A DNA stretch of 64,000 bases, taken from Chordicoccus furentiruminis (lineage in GTDB: Bacteria > Bacillota > Clostridia > Lachnospirales > Lachnospiraceae). The notes beneath the pieces are model-generated. The model saw nothing but the letters and a program-made list of their open reading frames with translations. It had not been told where the DNA came from and did no database searches. Shown here piece by piece: positions 26,375 through 35,149 of the stretch. How positions within the stretch are numbered: position 1 is the stretch's first letter; every line of letters begins with the position of its first letter. The stretch is from the NCBI RefSeq assembly GCF_019355395.1, contig NZ_CP048829.1:1887501-1951500 (forward strand), in the 5' to 3' direction. The translations under genes and the position numbers were made by a program.

Positions 26375-29300
26375 ATGAGGCGTTCGTTCGAGGGGAAAAG
26401 GCATCAGCCGGCGAAATCAGAAGAAAAAAGAAAAAGATGTGACAGAAAGCACAGAGGCTTCGGCTTTTTCTGCGCCTTTTTGCTGTGCGCGGGATTGATC
26501 TCCGGCGGCGCGGCAGTTTCCGGCGAGTCGGGCGCGCAGGAGGCGGTGAACGCCGAAGCGCCCGCCGATGACGCGGTTCAGCCGGAGGTTCCGGCACAGC
26601 CGGTGGAAGAGGCGCAGCAGAATACGCCCGCTCCGGAGGATACGGAAGGCGGAGGAGAGGCGGGTCAGCAGCAGGAAGAGACGCCGGATCAGCAGCAGGA
26701 AGAGCTGTATCCTGAGGATGACGGAAACGGGGAAGAGTCCGTTCCGTCGGTTTCCCGGCCGGATGCCGGATCCGCTGAAAGCAGCGCCGCGCCGGTCGGA
26801 ACGACGGCGGAGCCGCTCACCGTTTCCGTCACGACAGCGATGAAGTACGCCTTCGCGGGCGAGAACGCGCTGACGTTTGAGACGCAGATTACCGGCGGCA
26901 CGGAGCCGTTTGAAACTTCCTATGAGATTGATCGGGACGGAACGCCGGTCTGGTCGGCTCGGGAGTATCAGCCGGAGTTGACGTATATGCCCGAAGAGGC
27001 GGGCGGCTATGAGCTCGTGCTGAGCGTCACGGATGCCGCCGGTCAGGCGGCGTCCGGCCGCTGCGCCATTCCGGTGGCGGTGCGCCACGAGGAGAGCCCG
27101 TCGGACTGGGAGCCGGCATTGAAGGAAGTCCGGATGACCGGCCGCTACGCGGAGGACCTGCTCGCGATCGCGCGCACGCAGCTGGGCTACACGGAGAGCG
27201 CGGACAATTTCATTGTGACAGAGGAAGGCGCCCGTCAGGGCTACACCCGGTACGGGCAGTGGCAGGGGGACGCCTATGAGCCGTGGGACGCCGCGTTCGC
27301 GGCCTTCTGCCTCTACTACGCGGGCGTCCGGGACGTGCCGGCCGACACGAAAGCGGAGAAGTGGGCCGATGAACTGAAGCGGCGCGGGATGTACCGCGAT
27401 CTGACGGCGGAGAACCGCCCGGAGGAGGGGGATTTCCTTTTCACCCGGGACGGGGAAGTGACGCGGATCGGACTGGTCGAAAAGACGGATGATACGGGCG
27501 TGACCGCCATCGAAGGCGACGTCGGCGGCGCAGTCGCCCGCGTGACATACGGCTGGGACGACGCGCGGCTTGCGGGCTTCGGCGATCCGCGGACGACGCT
27601 GACGGACGAGGCGGCGGGCGTCACCGTCACCGGCATTTTTCCGGAGGGCGCGACCCTTACGGTTCAGCTGCTCGCGGAGGACGCGGACGGCTTCACGGAG
27701 GCGCAGGACCGGATTCACGCGGCGCTCTCTCCGCTCTACGACCGGTATGCGGTCAATCTCGCGGATGTGACGGAGACAGCGGTGTACGTCCCGTCTCTGA
27801 CCGTGAACGGGGAGGTGGTCTCCCCGTGCAAAAAGGTACGGGTCGGCGTCTCGGCATGCGGCGGACGGTTCGCGGGTCACGGCGATGTCCGCGTCCTGAC
27901 GTTTTCGGACGAGCAGACGGAGCTTCTTTCGGCGGAAGAAAAAGACGGCGGGGACGGAGCGGACGCGATTGTGAGTGCGTCGTTCCGCACGGACCGTCTG
28001 TCGGAATTTGCGCTGACGGCGGTGGCGCCGGACAGGCTCACGATGCGCCGGACCGCGGCGGACGGCGATGCGAAGGTGACGGTGACGTACGGCACCGGCG
28101 CGGGCGTGCCGGAGTCGGCGGAGCTCAGGGTGAGGCAGATTCGCGGCGACGGAGACGACGCGGATCGCGCGGAATATCAGAAGCGTCAGGCGGAGGCGGC
28201 CGCCCTTCTCGAAACGGAAGCGGGCGGTGAAAACGCGGCTTCTCAGCCGGATACCGCGGCCTCCGGTTCGCCGGGGAACGCAGAAAATGCAGACGTCAGC
28301 CGGCAGACGGATCAGAATGCGGAGAATGCAGCCGCCGATCAGCAGGCAGACCAGAACGCGGAGAATGTAGCCGCCGATCAGACTGAAGATTCCAAAGAAT
28401 ATGCTGCCTATATGGAGGAAGTCGAAGCGGCACTGGCATCCGGTCGCAAAGTCCAGATGGCGAAGCTTTTTGACATCACAATTTTGGACAAGGAAGGAAA
28501 TGAGGTTGAGCCCCTCACCCCTGTGTGCGCCAATATCGAGTTTGTGCCGAAGGAAGTTCAGGAAGGAACAGATCTCGAACTCTACCAATTCCAGACAGAG
28601 GGCGAGAAGCCCCAGGTCATGGAGAATGTGGAAGTGCTCACTGACGATGACAACATCGTGAATGGAATCGAGTTCGAGACAGACGGATTCTCAGTATATG
28701 GCATTGTCGGAACTGTCATCGAGAAGTATGTACTGGCCAGCGATGGACGGAATTACAGGATAACGGCCACCTACGGCCCGGAAACCGGAGTTCCGGAAGA
28801 CGCACAGCTGAAGGTTTCTGAAATACTGCCGCCGGAAAGCGATGAAACCATTGCCGGAAGCGAAGAGCCGCTTGATTCCTCTCTGTATGACGAATACGTT
28901 GCCAGAACCGAAGATGCCCTGGGCTGGGCAGAGGGCAGCGCTTCTTACGTGCGCCTGTTTGATATCAAGATCACGGATGAATACGGAAACAAGATCGACA
29001 TTGCCGCTCCGGTGGATGTGAGGATTGAACTGGCGGATAAGGACAGCAGCGAGGAAGGCCTTCTGGGTACGCAGGTGGTGCATTTTGCGGACGGCGCGGA
29101 AGTACCGGATGTGGTGCAGAATTTAAGTTTTGACGAAACGAAAACGGAAAGCGAAGGAATGACGCTCTCCTTTACAGCGGCAGGATTTTCGGTATATGCC
29201 ATAGTGGACGCACCGGAACCTGCGGTTGTTGAAATCGACTATGTGGATTCCCTGGAGGAACTGGCTGGACAAACCGGAAAAGAATTCTATCTTTCCTACG

Positions 29301-32300
29301 GTACACCTCCGAAATATTTTACAAATGAGCTGAACACGAACAGTGCTTTCATAGAAAACACAAGTTCCGGTCAGGCGGACGGCTGGTATTTTGAACCGAC
29401 CGGAGTTGACAATCAGTATTATATTTACACTTACGTTGAGGGAGTCAAGAAATACATCACGAATCCCTCCGGCAATCTGGCCGGCCTGGCTGATACAAAC
29501 GGAACAAAATTTGATCTCGAAGATGCCGGAAACGGGAAATTCTATTTCAAAAAAGCCGGAGCTAGTCTTTGGCTGCAGCATTCCGGCAGCGGCTCAGGGA
29601 TCCGGTTTTATACGGACAATAAAAATGCAGCAAACAGCCAGATTTCCATTGCCTACGCATCCTCTTTTGTTCTGCCAGATGATCCCTACGGCCTTAATGG
29701 CAAGACCTATGGCATTGCCTATCACAATGACACGGCAACATCGGCAGCGTTGACAGCAGAAGGTGTGACGACCAGTGGTCAGCAGAGACTGAAGGGATTA
29801 GATATGCTCATGCGGCCGGATGTGCTGGATCATGACGGAATCCTGCTTGTTGCGGAAAACAGCGATATCCAGGAATGGACTTTCCAGAATGTTTCAGAAG
29901 ATAAATACTATCTGAAAACAACCGTTGACGGCGTGACAAAATATCTGACTATAAATGGAAACAATGTTACGCTTATGGATACTCCGGATGAAACGTATTC
30001 CCTGATCAAGGCCATTCCGGGTACGGGAGCCAACAGCGGGAAATGGCACTTTAGTGTGGGTAATTATTCTCTGAACTTCAATAATACAGCGAATAACGGA
30101 TTCAACGGGACAACCGGTACCGGAGCAACTACCTGGATGAATCTTGTGGAGAAGTCATCCTTCCCGGAGGAAGATTTTACCTATTACAACGCCAAAAAGG
30201 TCAGTGTTTCCGATACGAGTCAGGTTCCCGATAAAAAACAGGTGATTATCTATACCCGTGTCTGGAACGATACGAAGAAAAAGTACGAGTTTTTCGCCAT
30301 CGACCACGACGGTTCCCTGATCCCCTGTTATGATACAGGCGACGGCATCGAGTGGATCGGCACGAATGTCAATACCGCGCTGTGGGAACTCACAGAGGGA
30401 ACGAATCCGGATGGCTCCCTGAGCTATTATTACTGGCTTCGGAATACGCAGTATGGTAATACCTTTATTACTCCGCAGCTGTCAAATGACCAGGTCATTT
30501 ATACAAGTCCGGGCAGCGATGTGCAGGATTTAAACGCCAGTGTCAATCTGAACGGACGGCGTTATGAAGAGAATTATACAACGATCATCAGATGGGATGA
30601 CGATCAGTATGGCTATTCCGGCCTGAAGGTGGAAAATGGTCATTTGGTTCCGTGTGCGTTGTCAGAGACAGAAGATTTTTACTTTGCCATCATGGAAGAA
30701 AAGCAGCATGCGGAGGATGTGACGACCGTTGAAACGGTCGACAGCAAGGCTTACGGCATCACCATGAAGATGGTTGATTTTAATAACGATGTGCAAAAAT
30801 ATTCTACAGGTGATCGTGATGTGGTACAGACCGAGGTTATGGGGACTCCGGACGGAGGTGCAGGGTTGCTTTCTACCTGTCTGGATCCTGTCACAGGTTA
30901 TCCAGTCGTGAACAGTAATTCGAACTCGTTGTCTCAACTGTTCGACAGTACTAAGGAGATGGATGCCAATCATCTGTTCCTTCAGAACATCTACAACGAA
31001 AGCGGGTACTTTGAGTATGACAGTACGCAGAACTTTGCGCATCTGAACCCGGACGGCACCTTTACGGTATATGATCAGCTCGGCGCGATCACAGGTGATG
31101 CTGAGCATAAAACTACCAGGGAACATGGCCAGTTCATGCCGTACAATGACATTTCCCCGGATAAAGGATACGCATATGATAAAGATGGCCACATCATCAC
31201 CAATCAGACGGATGTGTTGGCACATGAACTTCCGGATACCAATGCCCGCAAGGGAGAAAACCTTTACCTGATCGGCAATAATAAAAAGGGTATGAGGGAT
31301 ACAACTGGAGACGGTGTCGATTACTTCTTCGGGATGGAGCTGGAAGCAAGCTTCACACAGACAGCGAATGGTCTGGACGCCTGGGGCCATGACATCATCT
31401 TTGAATTTTCAGGAGACGACGACTTCTGGCTGTACGTAGATGGCCAGCTGGTTCTCGACCTCGGTGGAGTGCATTCTGCACAGGTCGGTTCGGTTAATTT
31501 CCGAACAGGCCTGATTACCAGCTCGAACGGAAACTCAACGCTGTACAACACCTTCAAGAACAATTACAAAGATCAGCACCCGGAGGCTACCGACGAAGAG
31601 GTTAATCAATACCTGGATGATATATTTGAACGGAACGAAGAGGGCAATTATGTGTTCAAGGATTATACCAAACACACCATGCGTATGTTCTACATGGAGC
31701 GCGGCGCAGGCGCCTCCAATCTGCACATGCGTTTTAACCTGGCAGCGGTTAAGCCGGGTACCGTGGTGCTGAGTAAACAGCTCTCCGGCACCAACAGCGG
31801 ATCCAACAGTCTGCTGGAATATCCGTATCAGATTTACTATAAAATTCGAGGGGATGGGGAAAGCGAAGAGCATCTTCTGAATGATCCCTCCAAGGTAACG
31901 TATAAGGATTCGACCAAGCAGGTGAAGTACGAAGAGCATCTTACGCTTGAACAGCAGACTTACGACAACGTATTCTTCCTGAAAGCCGGTGAGTCGGCGG
32001 TGATCGAGCTGCCGGAGGATACAGTCAATTACCGAATCGTCGAGTGCGGTATAAGCACAGCAACTTATGATGTTGTCAAAGCCAACGGAGAAACACTTGC
32101 TCCTACAGATACACAGAATCCAGGGAGAAAGGATTATAAAACCTCCTTGGATACAATGACGAACCGGGATACGGTCCTGTTTGATAATCATGTCAAAGAA
32201 GGCGCGATGAGAACGCTGTCCATTACAAAGCAGCTTTATGATTCCAATGGACAGGATCGGCTGCATTATGATGCTGCCGAAGGTGAGAAAGAGGATAAAA

Positions 32301-34483
32301 CACTGTTCTCTTACCGTCTGTATTTAGGAAATGCCTTTACGAGTGAAGATGATATTCCTCCGGCTAATCTATATTCTTACTTTGTTAAAAACAGAGATAA
32401 ATATTACTGCCGCTGGGATCTTGCACAGAAGAAGTTTGTATCGTTGGGCATAAATAACTACAGTGATCTGGAAACATATCTGGCACCCATGACAGACACG
32501 CAGAAGGAATCGATTATATTTAAAACCTCTCCGAGCGGCGCTATTTCCAAGATTCCTGCAGATTATACAGTGGAAGTCCGGGATCTGATCGACGGCGTTC
32601 ACTGGAAGGTGGAAGAGCGCGACGATGAAATTCCAAAGGGATATACCCTGCGTCTGTCGGACGGTTATACACGTACGGATATTATTCCGGAAGAACCACA
32701 TGGAACCACGCCGATCAGCGATACGATCGAAGGGGAGGTGGATCCTGAAGTAGATGTGCGAAATCAGAAAGGCTGGGGTCTGACCGTGCAGAAAGTATGG
32801 ACAGATGAAGATTTCATTGACCATGATCCTATCTATTTCGCGGTATACTACGAAAAAGAAGGGCAAGCTCCGGAACTGATTGAAGGATCCGTTCGTTCGA
32901 TGATGAACGGCAATAAGGAGATTTACTATTTCTTCAACCAGGAACAGATGGCCGGCAGGGATTTCAGTGAATACAGGGTTTATGAGGTGAAACTCACGAA
33001 TCCCGAAATTGATCCGGCAACAGGAGAAATTCATTATGACAGCATCACCCCCATCCCGGATAGTGGAAAACTGACCGTAGGCGGAACACCGAAGGGTACC
33101 ACTGTGCATCAGGAGAATGAATACACAGTGACTTATCAGATCGGGGAACCGACGACCCAGAATGAAAACGTCCGTACCGATGTCGTGACCAACTCACGGC
33201 CGGGCATTAAACTGTTTAAGATGCGGTGGGATTACGAGACTCCTCTTGCCGGAGCCGTCTTTACACTGAAGGATTCGGAAGGACAGGATGTTGCAGCGGA
33301 AAGCTACACGTCGCGAAGCGAGGACGGTCTGATTACCATCGCTTACCTGAATCCGGGCATTTACACACTGACGGAGGTTGAGACTCCCAAAGGGTATGTG
33401 GTACTGCCTGAACCGATCACGATCACAGTCTCGGATGATTCTATTACGGTTGGACCAGAAGAACTGAAAAATAAATATTATATATTTGAACCGGCGAAAG
33501 AGGCTACGGAAACCCAGGAAGCGGACATGGCAACCGTTACCATCCGGGACCGGGAGACCGAACTGCATGTGAAAAAGGTGGATGCGGTTACAAAGGATCC
33601 GCTCGCAGGCGCTCATTTCGCTCTTTACAATCAGGTGACGGATGCACAGGGAAATAAGAGAAAAGACTATCAGCCAATTACCGGCTATGAAAATCTTATC
33701 TCCAATGCGGAAGGCATTCTTACTTTCCCGGACACCAATGTGGAAGCAGTGACAATTGAAAACCTGACCTGGGGCAACACTTATTACCTGACTGAGACGC
33801 AGGCGGTAACGGATTACGATCTGTTGAAAGAGGATCTGTGCTTCACTGTGAACAAGGATGGTACCATAACCATTGAAAATGCAGAGCATTCCGGATGGCT
33901 GACAACATCGACAGATACTGATAAGGGAAAATATTCTTCACTTATTCAGATACCTAACGGAAAACTGCAGTATGTTTCTGTTTGGAAGACCGATGATGGC
34001 TATACGACGATCACTACCGGTGCATCCTTCGCCCTCTACAAGGCAGAGGACTATGATGATGCTGCAGGCAGACCGAAAGAGGGTGCTGTTCCGGTTCTTA
34101 CCGGAACCACCGGTGCAAACGGTATCCTGGCGCTGGGGACACTTCCTGCGGGTACAGAGTACCGGTTAGTGGAGACGAAAGCTCCGGACGGATATTATCC
34201 GCCTACTTCCGCAATTAAGATTTTCGTAAATGCAGACAAGGTAACTGCTATGCAGGCAGGTAGTCCAGCGGAAGTATCTAGAAAAGGTGATGAGCACTGG
34301 GTACCTGATCAGCCGGAAGCCACCTGGCAGATCCGAGTCTGGAACAGTCAGGGGTATGCACTTCCTTCCACCGGCGGATCCGGGACTGCGCTGTTCTATC
34401 TCCTTGGCGGCATTCTTCTGAGCGGGGCAGGCATACTGCTGCTGACCCGTCTTCGCATGAAGAGGAAGCATTCCGAGCGGTAA
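26375..34483 (+). CDS. Giant LPXTG adhesin with degenerate CHAP-like domain, fibro-slime/PA14-like domain and Cna-B repeats
   Basis: This surface protein of about 2,702 residues starts at the ATG after GAGAGG; an in-frame start at 26300 lies closer to the IS end. It has a signal peptide (core GFFCAFLLCAGLISGG) and an acidic Glu/Gln/Pro-rich stalk. Residues about 249-410 are an amidase-like (CHAP) domain whose catalytic Cys is Asp305 (PWDAAFAAF) and whose His is lost. Two repeated modules follow (TYGTGAGVPESAEL, TYGPETGVPEDAQL). The middle holds a carbohydrate-binding-like domain (GDDDFWLYVDGQLVLDLGG), then several Cna-B domains with E-boxes such as TEVETPKGY and VETKAPDGY. LPSTGGSG, a helix and a basic tail end the protein. 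GC-rich codons up to about 28390 change abruptly to moderate-GC codons, so the gene is a mosaic. Confidence 0.9.
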   Translation: MRRSFEGKRHQPAKSEEKRKRCDRKHRGFGFFCAFLLCAGLISGGAAVSGESGAQEAVNAEAPADDAVQPEVPAQPVEEAQQNTPAPEDTEGGGEAGQQQEETPDQQQEELYPEDDGNGEESVPSVSRPDAGSAESSAAPVGTTAEPLTVSVTTAMKYAFAGENALTFETQITGGTEPFETSYEIDRDGTPVWSAREYQPELTYMPEEAGGYELVLSVTDAAGQAASGRCAIPVAVRHEESPSDWEPALKEVRMTGRYAEDLLAIARTQLGYTESADNFIVTEEGARQGYTRYGQWQGDAYEPWDAAFAAFCLYYAGVRDVPADTKAEKWADELKRRGMYRDLTAENRPEEGDFLFTRDGEVTRIGLVEKTDDTGVTAIEGDVGGAVARVTYGWDDARLAGFGDPRTTLTDEAAGVTVTGIFPEGATLTVQLLAEDADGFTEAQDRIHAALSPLYDRYAVNLADVTETAVYVPSLTVNGEVVSPCKKVRVGVSACGGRFAGHGDVRVLTFSDEQTELLSAEEKDGGDGADAIVSASFRTDRLSEFALTAVAPDRLTMRRTAADGDAKVTVTYGTGAGVPESAELRVRQIRGDGDDADRAEYQKRQAEAAALLETEAGGENAASQPDTAASGSPGNAENADVSRQTDQNAENAAADQQADQNAENVAADQTEDSKEYAAYMEEVEAALASGRKVQMAKLFDITILDKEGNEVEPLTPVCANIEFVPKEVQEGTDLELYQFQTEGEKPQVMENVEVLTDDDNIVNGIEFETDGFSVYGIVGTVIEKYVLASDGRNYRITATYGPETGVPEDAQLKVSEILPPESDETIAGSEEPLDSSLYDEYVARTEDALGWAEGSASYVRLFDIKITDEYGNKIDIAAPVDVRIELADKDSSEEGLLGTQVVHFADGAEVPDVVQNLSFDETKTESEGMTLSFTAAGFSVYAIVDAPEPAVVEIDYVDSLEELAGQTGKEFYLSYGTPPKYFTNELNTNSAFIENTSSGQADGWYFEPTGVDNQYYIYTYVEGVKKYITNPSGNLAGLADTNGTKFDLEDAGNGKFYFKKAGASLWLQHSGSGSGIRFYTDNKNAANSQISIAYASSFVLPDDPYGLNGKTYGIAYHNDTATSAALTAEGVTTSGQQRLKGLDMLMRPDVLDHDGILLVAENSDIQEWTFQNVSEDKYYLKTTVDGVTKYLTINGNNVTLMDTPDETYSLIKAIPGTGANSGKWHFSVGNYSLNFNNTANNGFNGTTGTGATTWMNLVEKSSFPEEDFTYYNAKKVSVSDTSQVPDKKQVIIYTRVWNDTKKKYEFFAIDHDGSLIPCYDTGDGIEWIGTNVNTALWELTEGTNPDGSLSYYYWLRNTQYGNTFITPQLSNDQVIYTSPGSDVQDLNASVNLNGRRYEENYTTIIRWDDDQYGYSGLKVENGHLVPCALSETEDFYFAIMEEKQHAEDVTTVETVDSKAYGITMKMVDFNNDVQKYSTGDRDVVQTEVMGTPDGGAGLLSTCLDPVTGYPVVNSNSNSLSQLFDSTKEMDANHLFLQNIYNESGYFEYDSTQNFAHLNPDGTFTVYDQLGAITGDAEHKTTREHGQFMPYNDISPDKGYAYDKDGHIITNQTDVLAHELPDTNARKGENLYLIGNNKKGMRDTTGDGVDYFFGMELEASFTQTANGLDAWGHDIIFEFSGDDDFWLYVDGQLVLDLGGVHSAQVGSVNFRTGLITSSNGNSTLYNTFKNNYKDQHPEATDEEVNQYLDDIFERNEEGNYVFKDYTKHTMRMFYMERGAGASNLHMRFNLAAVKPGTVVLSKQLSGTNSGSNSLLEYPYQIYYKIRGDGESEEHLLNDPSKVTYKDSTKQVKYEEHLTLEQQTYDNVFFLKAGESAVIELPEDTVNYRIVECGISTATYDVVKANGETLAPTDTQNPGRKDYKTSLDTMTNRDTVLFDNHVKEGAMRTLSITKQLYDSNGQDRLHYDAAEGEKEDKTLFSYRLYLGNAFTSEDDIPPANLYSYFVKNRDKYYCRWDLAQKKFVSLGINNYSDLETYLAPMTDTQKESIIFKTSPSGAISKIPADYTVEVRDLIDGVHWKVEERDDEIPKGYTLRLSDGYTRTDIIPEEPHGTTPISDTIEGEVDPEVDVRNQKGWGLTVQKVWTDEDFIDHDPIYFAVYYEKEGQAPELIEGSVRSMMNGNKEIYYFFNQEQMAGRDFSEYRVYEVKLTNPEIDPATGEIHYDSITPIPDSGKLTVGGTPKGTTVHQENEYTVTYQIGEPTTQNENVRTDVVTNSRPGIKLFKMRWDYETPLAGAVFTLKDSEGQDVAAESYTSRSEDGLITIAYLNPGIYTLTEVETPKGYVVLPEPITITVSDDSITVGPEELKNKYYIFEPAKEATETQEADMATVTIRDRETELHVKKVDAVTKDPLAGAHFALYNQVTDAQGNKRKDYQPITGYENLISNAEGILTFPDTNVEAVTIENLTWGNTYYLTETQAVTDYDLLKEDLCFTVNKDGTITIENAEHSGWLTTSTDTDKGKYSSLIQIPNGKLQYVSVWKTDDGYTTITTGASFALYKAEDYDDAAGRPKEGAVPVLTGTTGANGILALGTLPAGTEYRLVETKAPDGYYPPTSAIKIFVNADKVTAMQAGSPAEVSRKGDEHWVPDQPEATWQIRVWNSQGYALPSTGGSGTALFYLLGGILLSGAGILLLTRLRMKRKHSER

Positions 34484-34598
34484 GGCCGTTGCTGTAACCG
34501 GTATGTGGTTTTATTACAGTAAAGCCGCGTTTGTGAATAGTATGCTGTTTTATTACGATAAGGCCATTACTGTAACCACTATAAAGTTTCATTATAAA
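34482..34598 (+). repeat. Three tandem 39-base repeats
   Basis: Copies at 34482-34520, 34521-34559 and 34560-34598 each begin AAGGCC or AAAGCC and share a middle TGTAACC or TGTGAAT and an end close to GTTTTATTACAGT. They start on the stop codon of the giant adhesin and run up to its terminator. Confidence 0.75.
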
Positions 34599-34600
34599 TG

Positions 34601-34634
34601 AAGGTTTTGGGAGATTCTCCCGGAACCTTTTTTT
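34601..34634 (+). terminator. Terminator of the giant adhesin gene
   Basis: AAGGTTTTGGGAG pairs with CTCCCGGAACCTT around a three-base loop, followed by a run of seven T. Confidence 0.85.
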
Positions 34635-34744
34635 AAATAATCAGAATAAAAACAGTTGCAGGTACGGCGTACGGATTTCGCCGGCATCGGTTTCCATATT
34701 CTTGCCTCCATGCGATCTGCAAATCCATCTGCAAAGAGTTTTCA

Positions 34745-34917
34745 TCACGCAATTTGCAAAGAAACAATTGTGTTTAGGCCTGCGTAATATGGGCTATTAC
34801 CATGGCTATAAGGGATATCGGTTTATAAATAAACCGGTGAATGCTATTCCTTACAGTGCTTTTGAAGAACTGTCTGCTATATATGATTTCGATGCGAAAC
34901 TCGTAAGCGGTTTATAA
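34745..34917 (+). pseudogene. Fragment of an Abi-family (abortive infection) protein
   Basis: The frame encodes LRNMGYYHGYKGYRFI and then IPYSAFEELSAIYDFDAKL. This matches the conserved start of Abi_2/AbiD-like abortive-infection proteins, in which an 'IGYYHGYKGYRF' block is followed by a region reading 'YDFDAKLKAL'. After about 50 residues homology stops and the frame ends at 34917; there is no proper N-terminus or catalytic C-terminus. The product is a dead remnant, lying between the adhesin terminator and the ISL3 element. Confidence 0.6.
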
Positions 34918-34964
34918 AACCCCGTGGTTTCTGAGTGGAACTGAAAAATGATAGTAAATTACTC

Positions 34965-35147
34965 TCATTTTTTCGGTTCCATTTCTTTTTCGATCTTATC
35001 AACCTTCGAACATCTTGCCCTCATAAACTCCGACCATGGCATCATATCTTCTATGCCATCGGGCTCATTTTGGTAGTCCGGCATATATAGCGGGTCAATC
35101 ACTTTTCTTATGGGATAGGTGGTATCCCAGGTAATTTCAGGTAGCAC
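34965..35147 (-). pseudogene. C-terminal remnant of an unknown gene
   Basis: A minus-strand 60-codon frame (containing PIRKVIDPLYMPDYQN and a Lys/Glu-rich end) has coding-like codon use but no credible start; it runs into the ISL3 leader region at about 35150. I do not recognise the family. It looks like the tail of a gene cut by the insertion. Confidence 0.3.
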
Positions 35148-35149
35148 CT

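Noticed and set aside
26417-28588. 723-codon open frame on the minus strand, and similar long antisense frames at 50654-52510, 54944-56752 and 60258-61589
   Set aside because: All lie opposite GC-rich genes with clear domains, have arginine-rich compositions with no motifs, and arise because stop codons are rare in that frame of GC-rich DNA.
34482-34598. CRISPR array
   Set aside because: The three 39-base units are directly adjacent with no spacers and there are no cas genes in the window.
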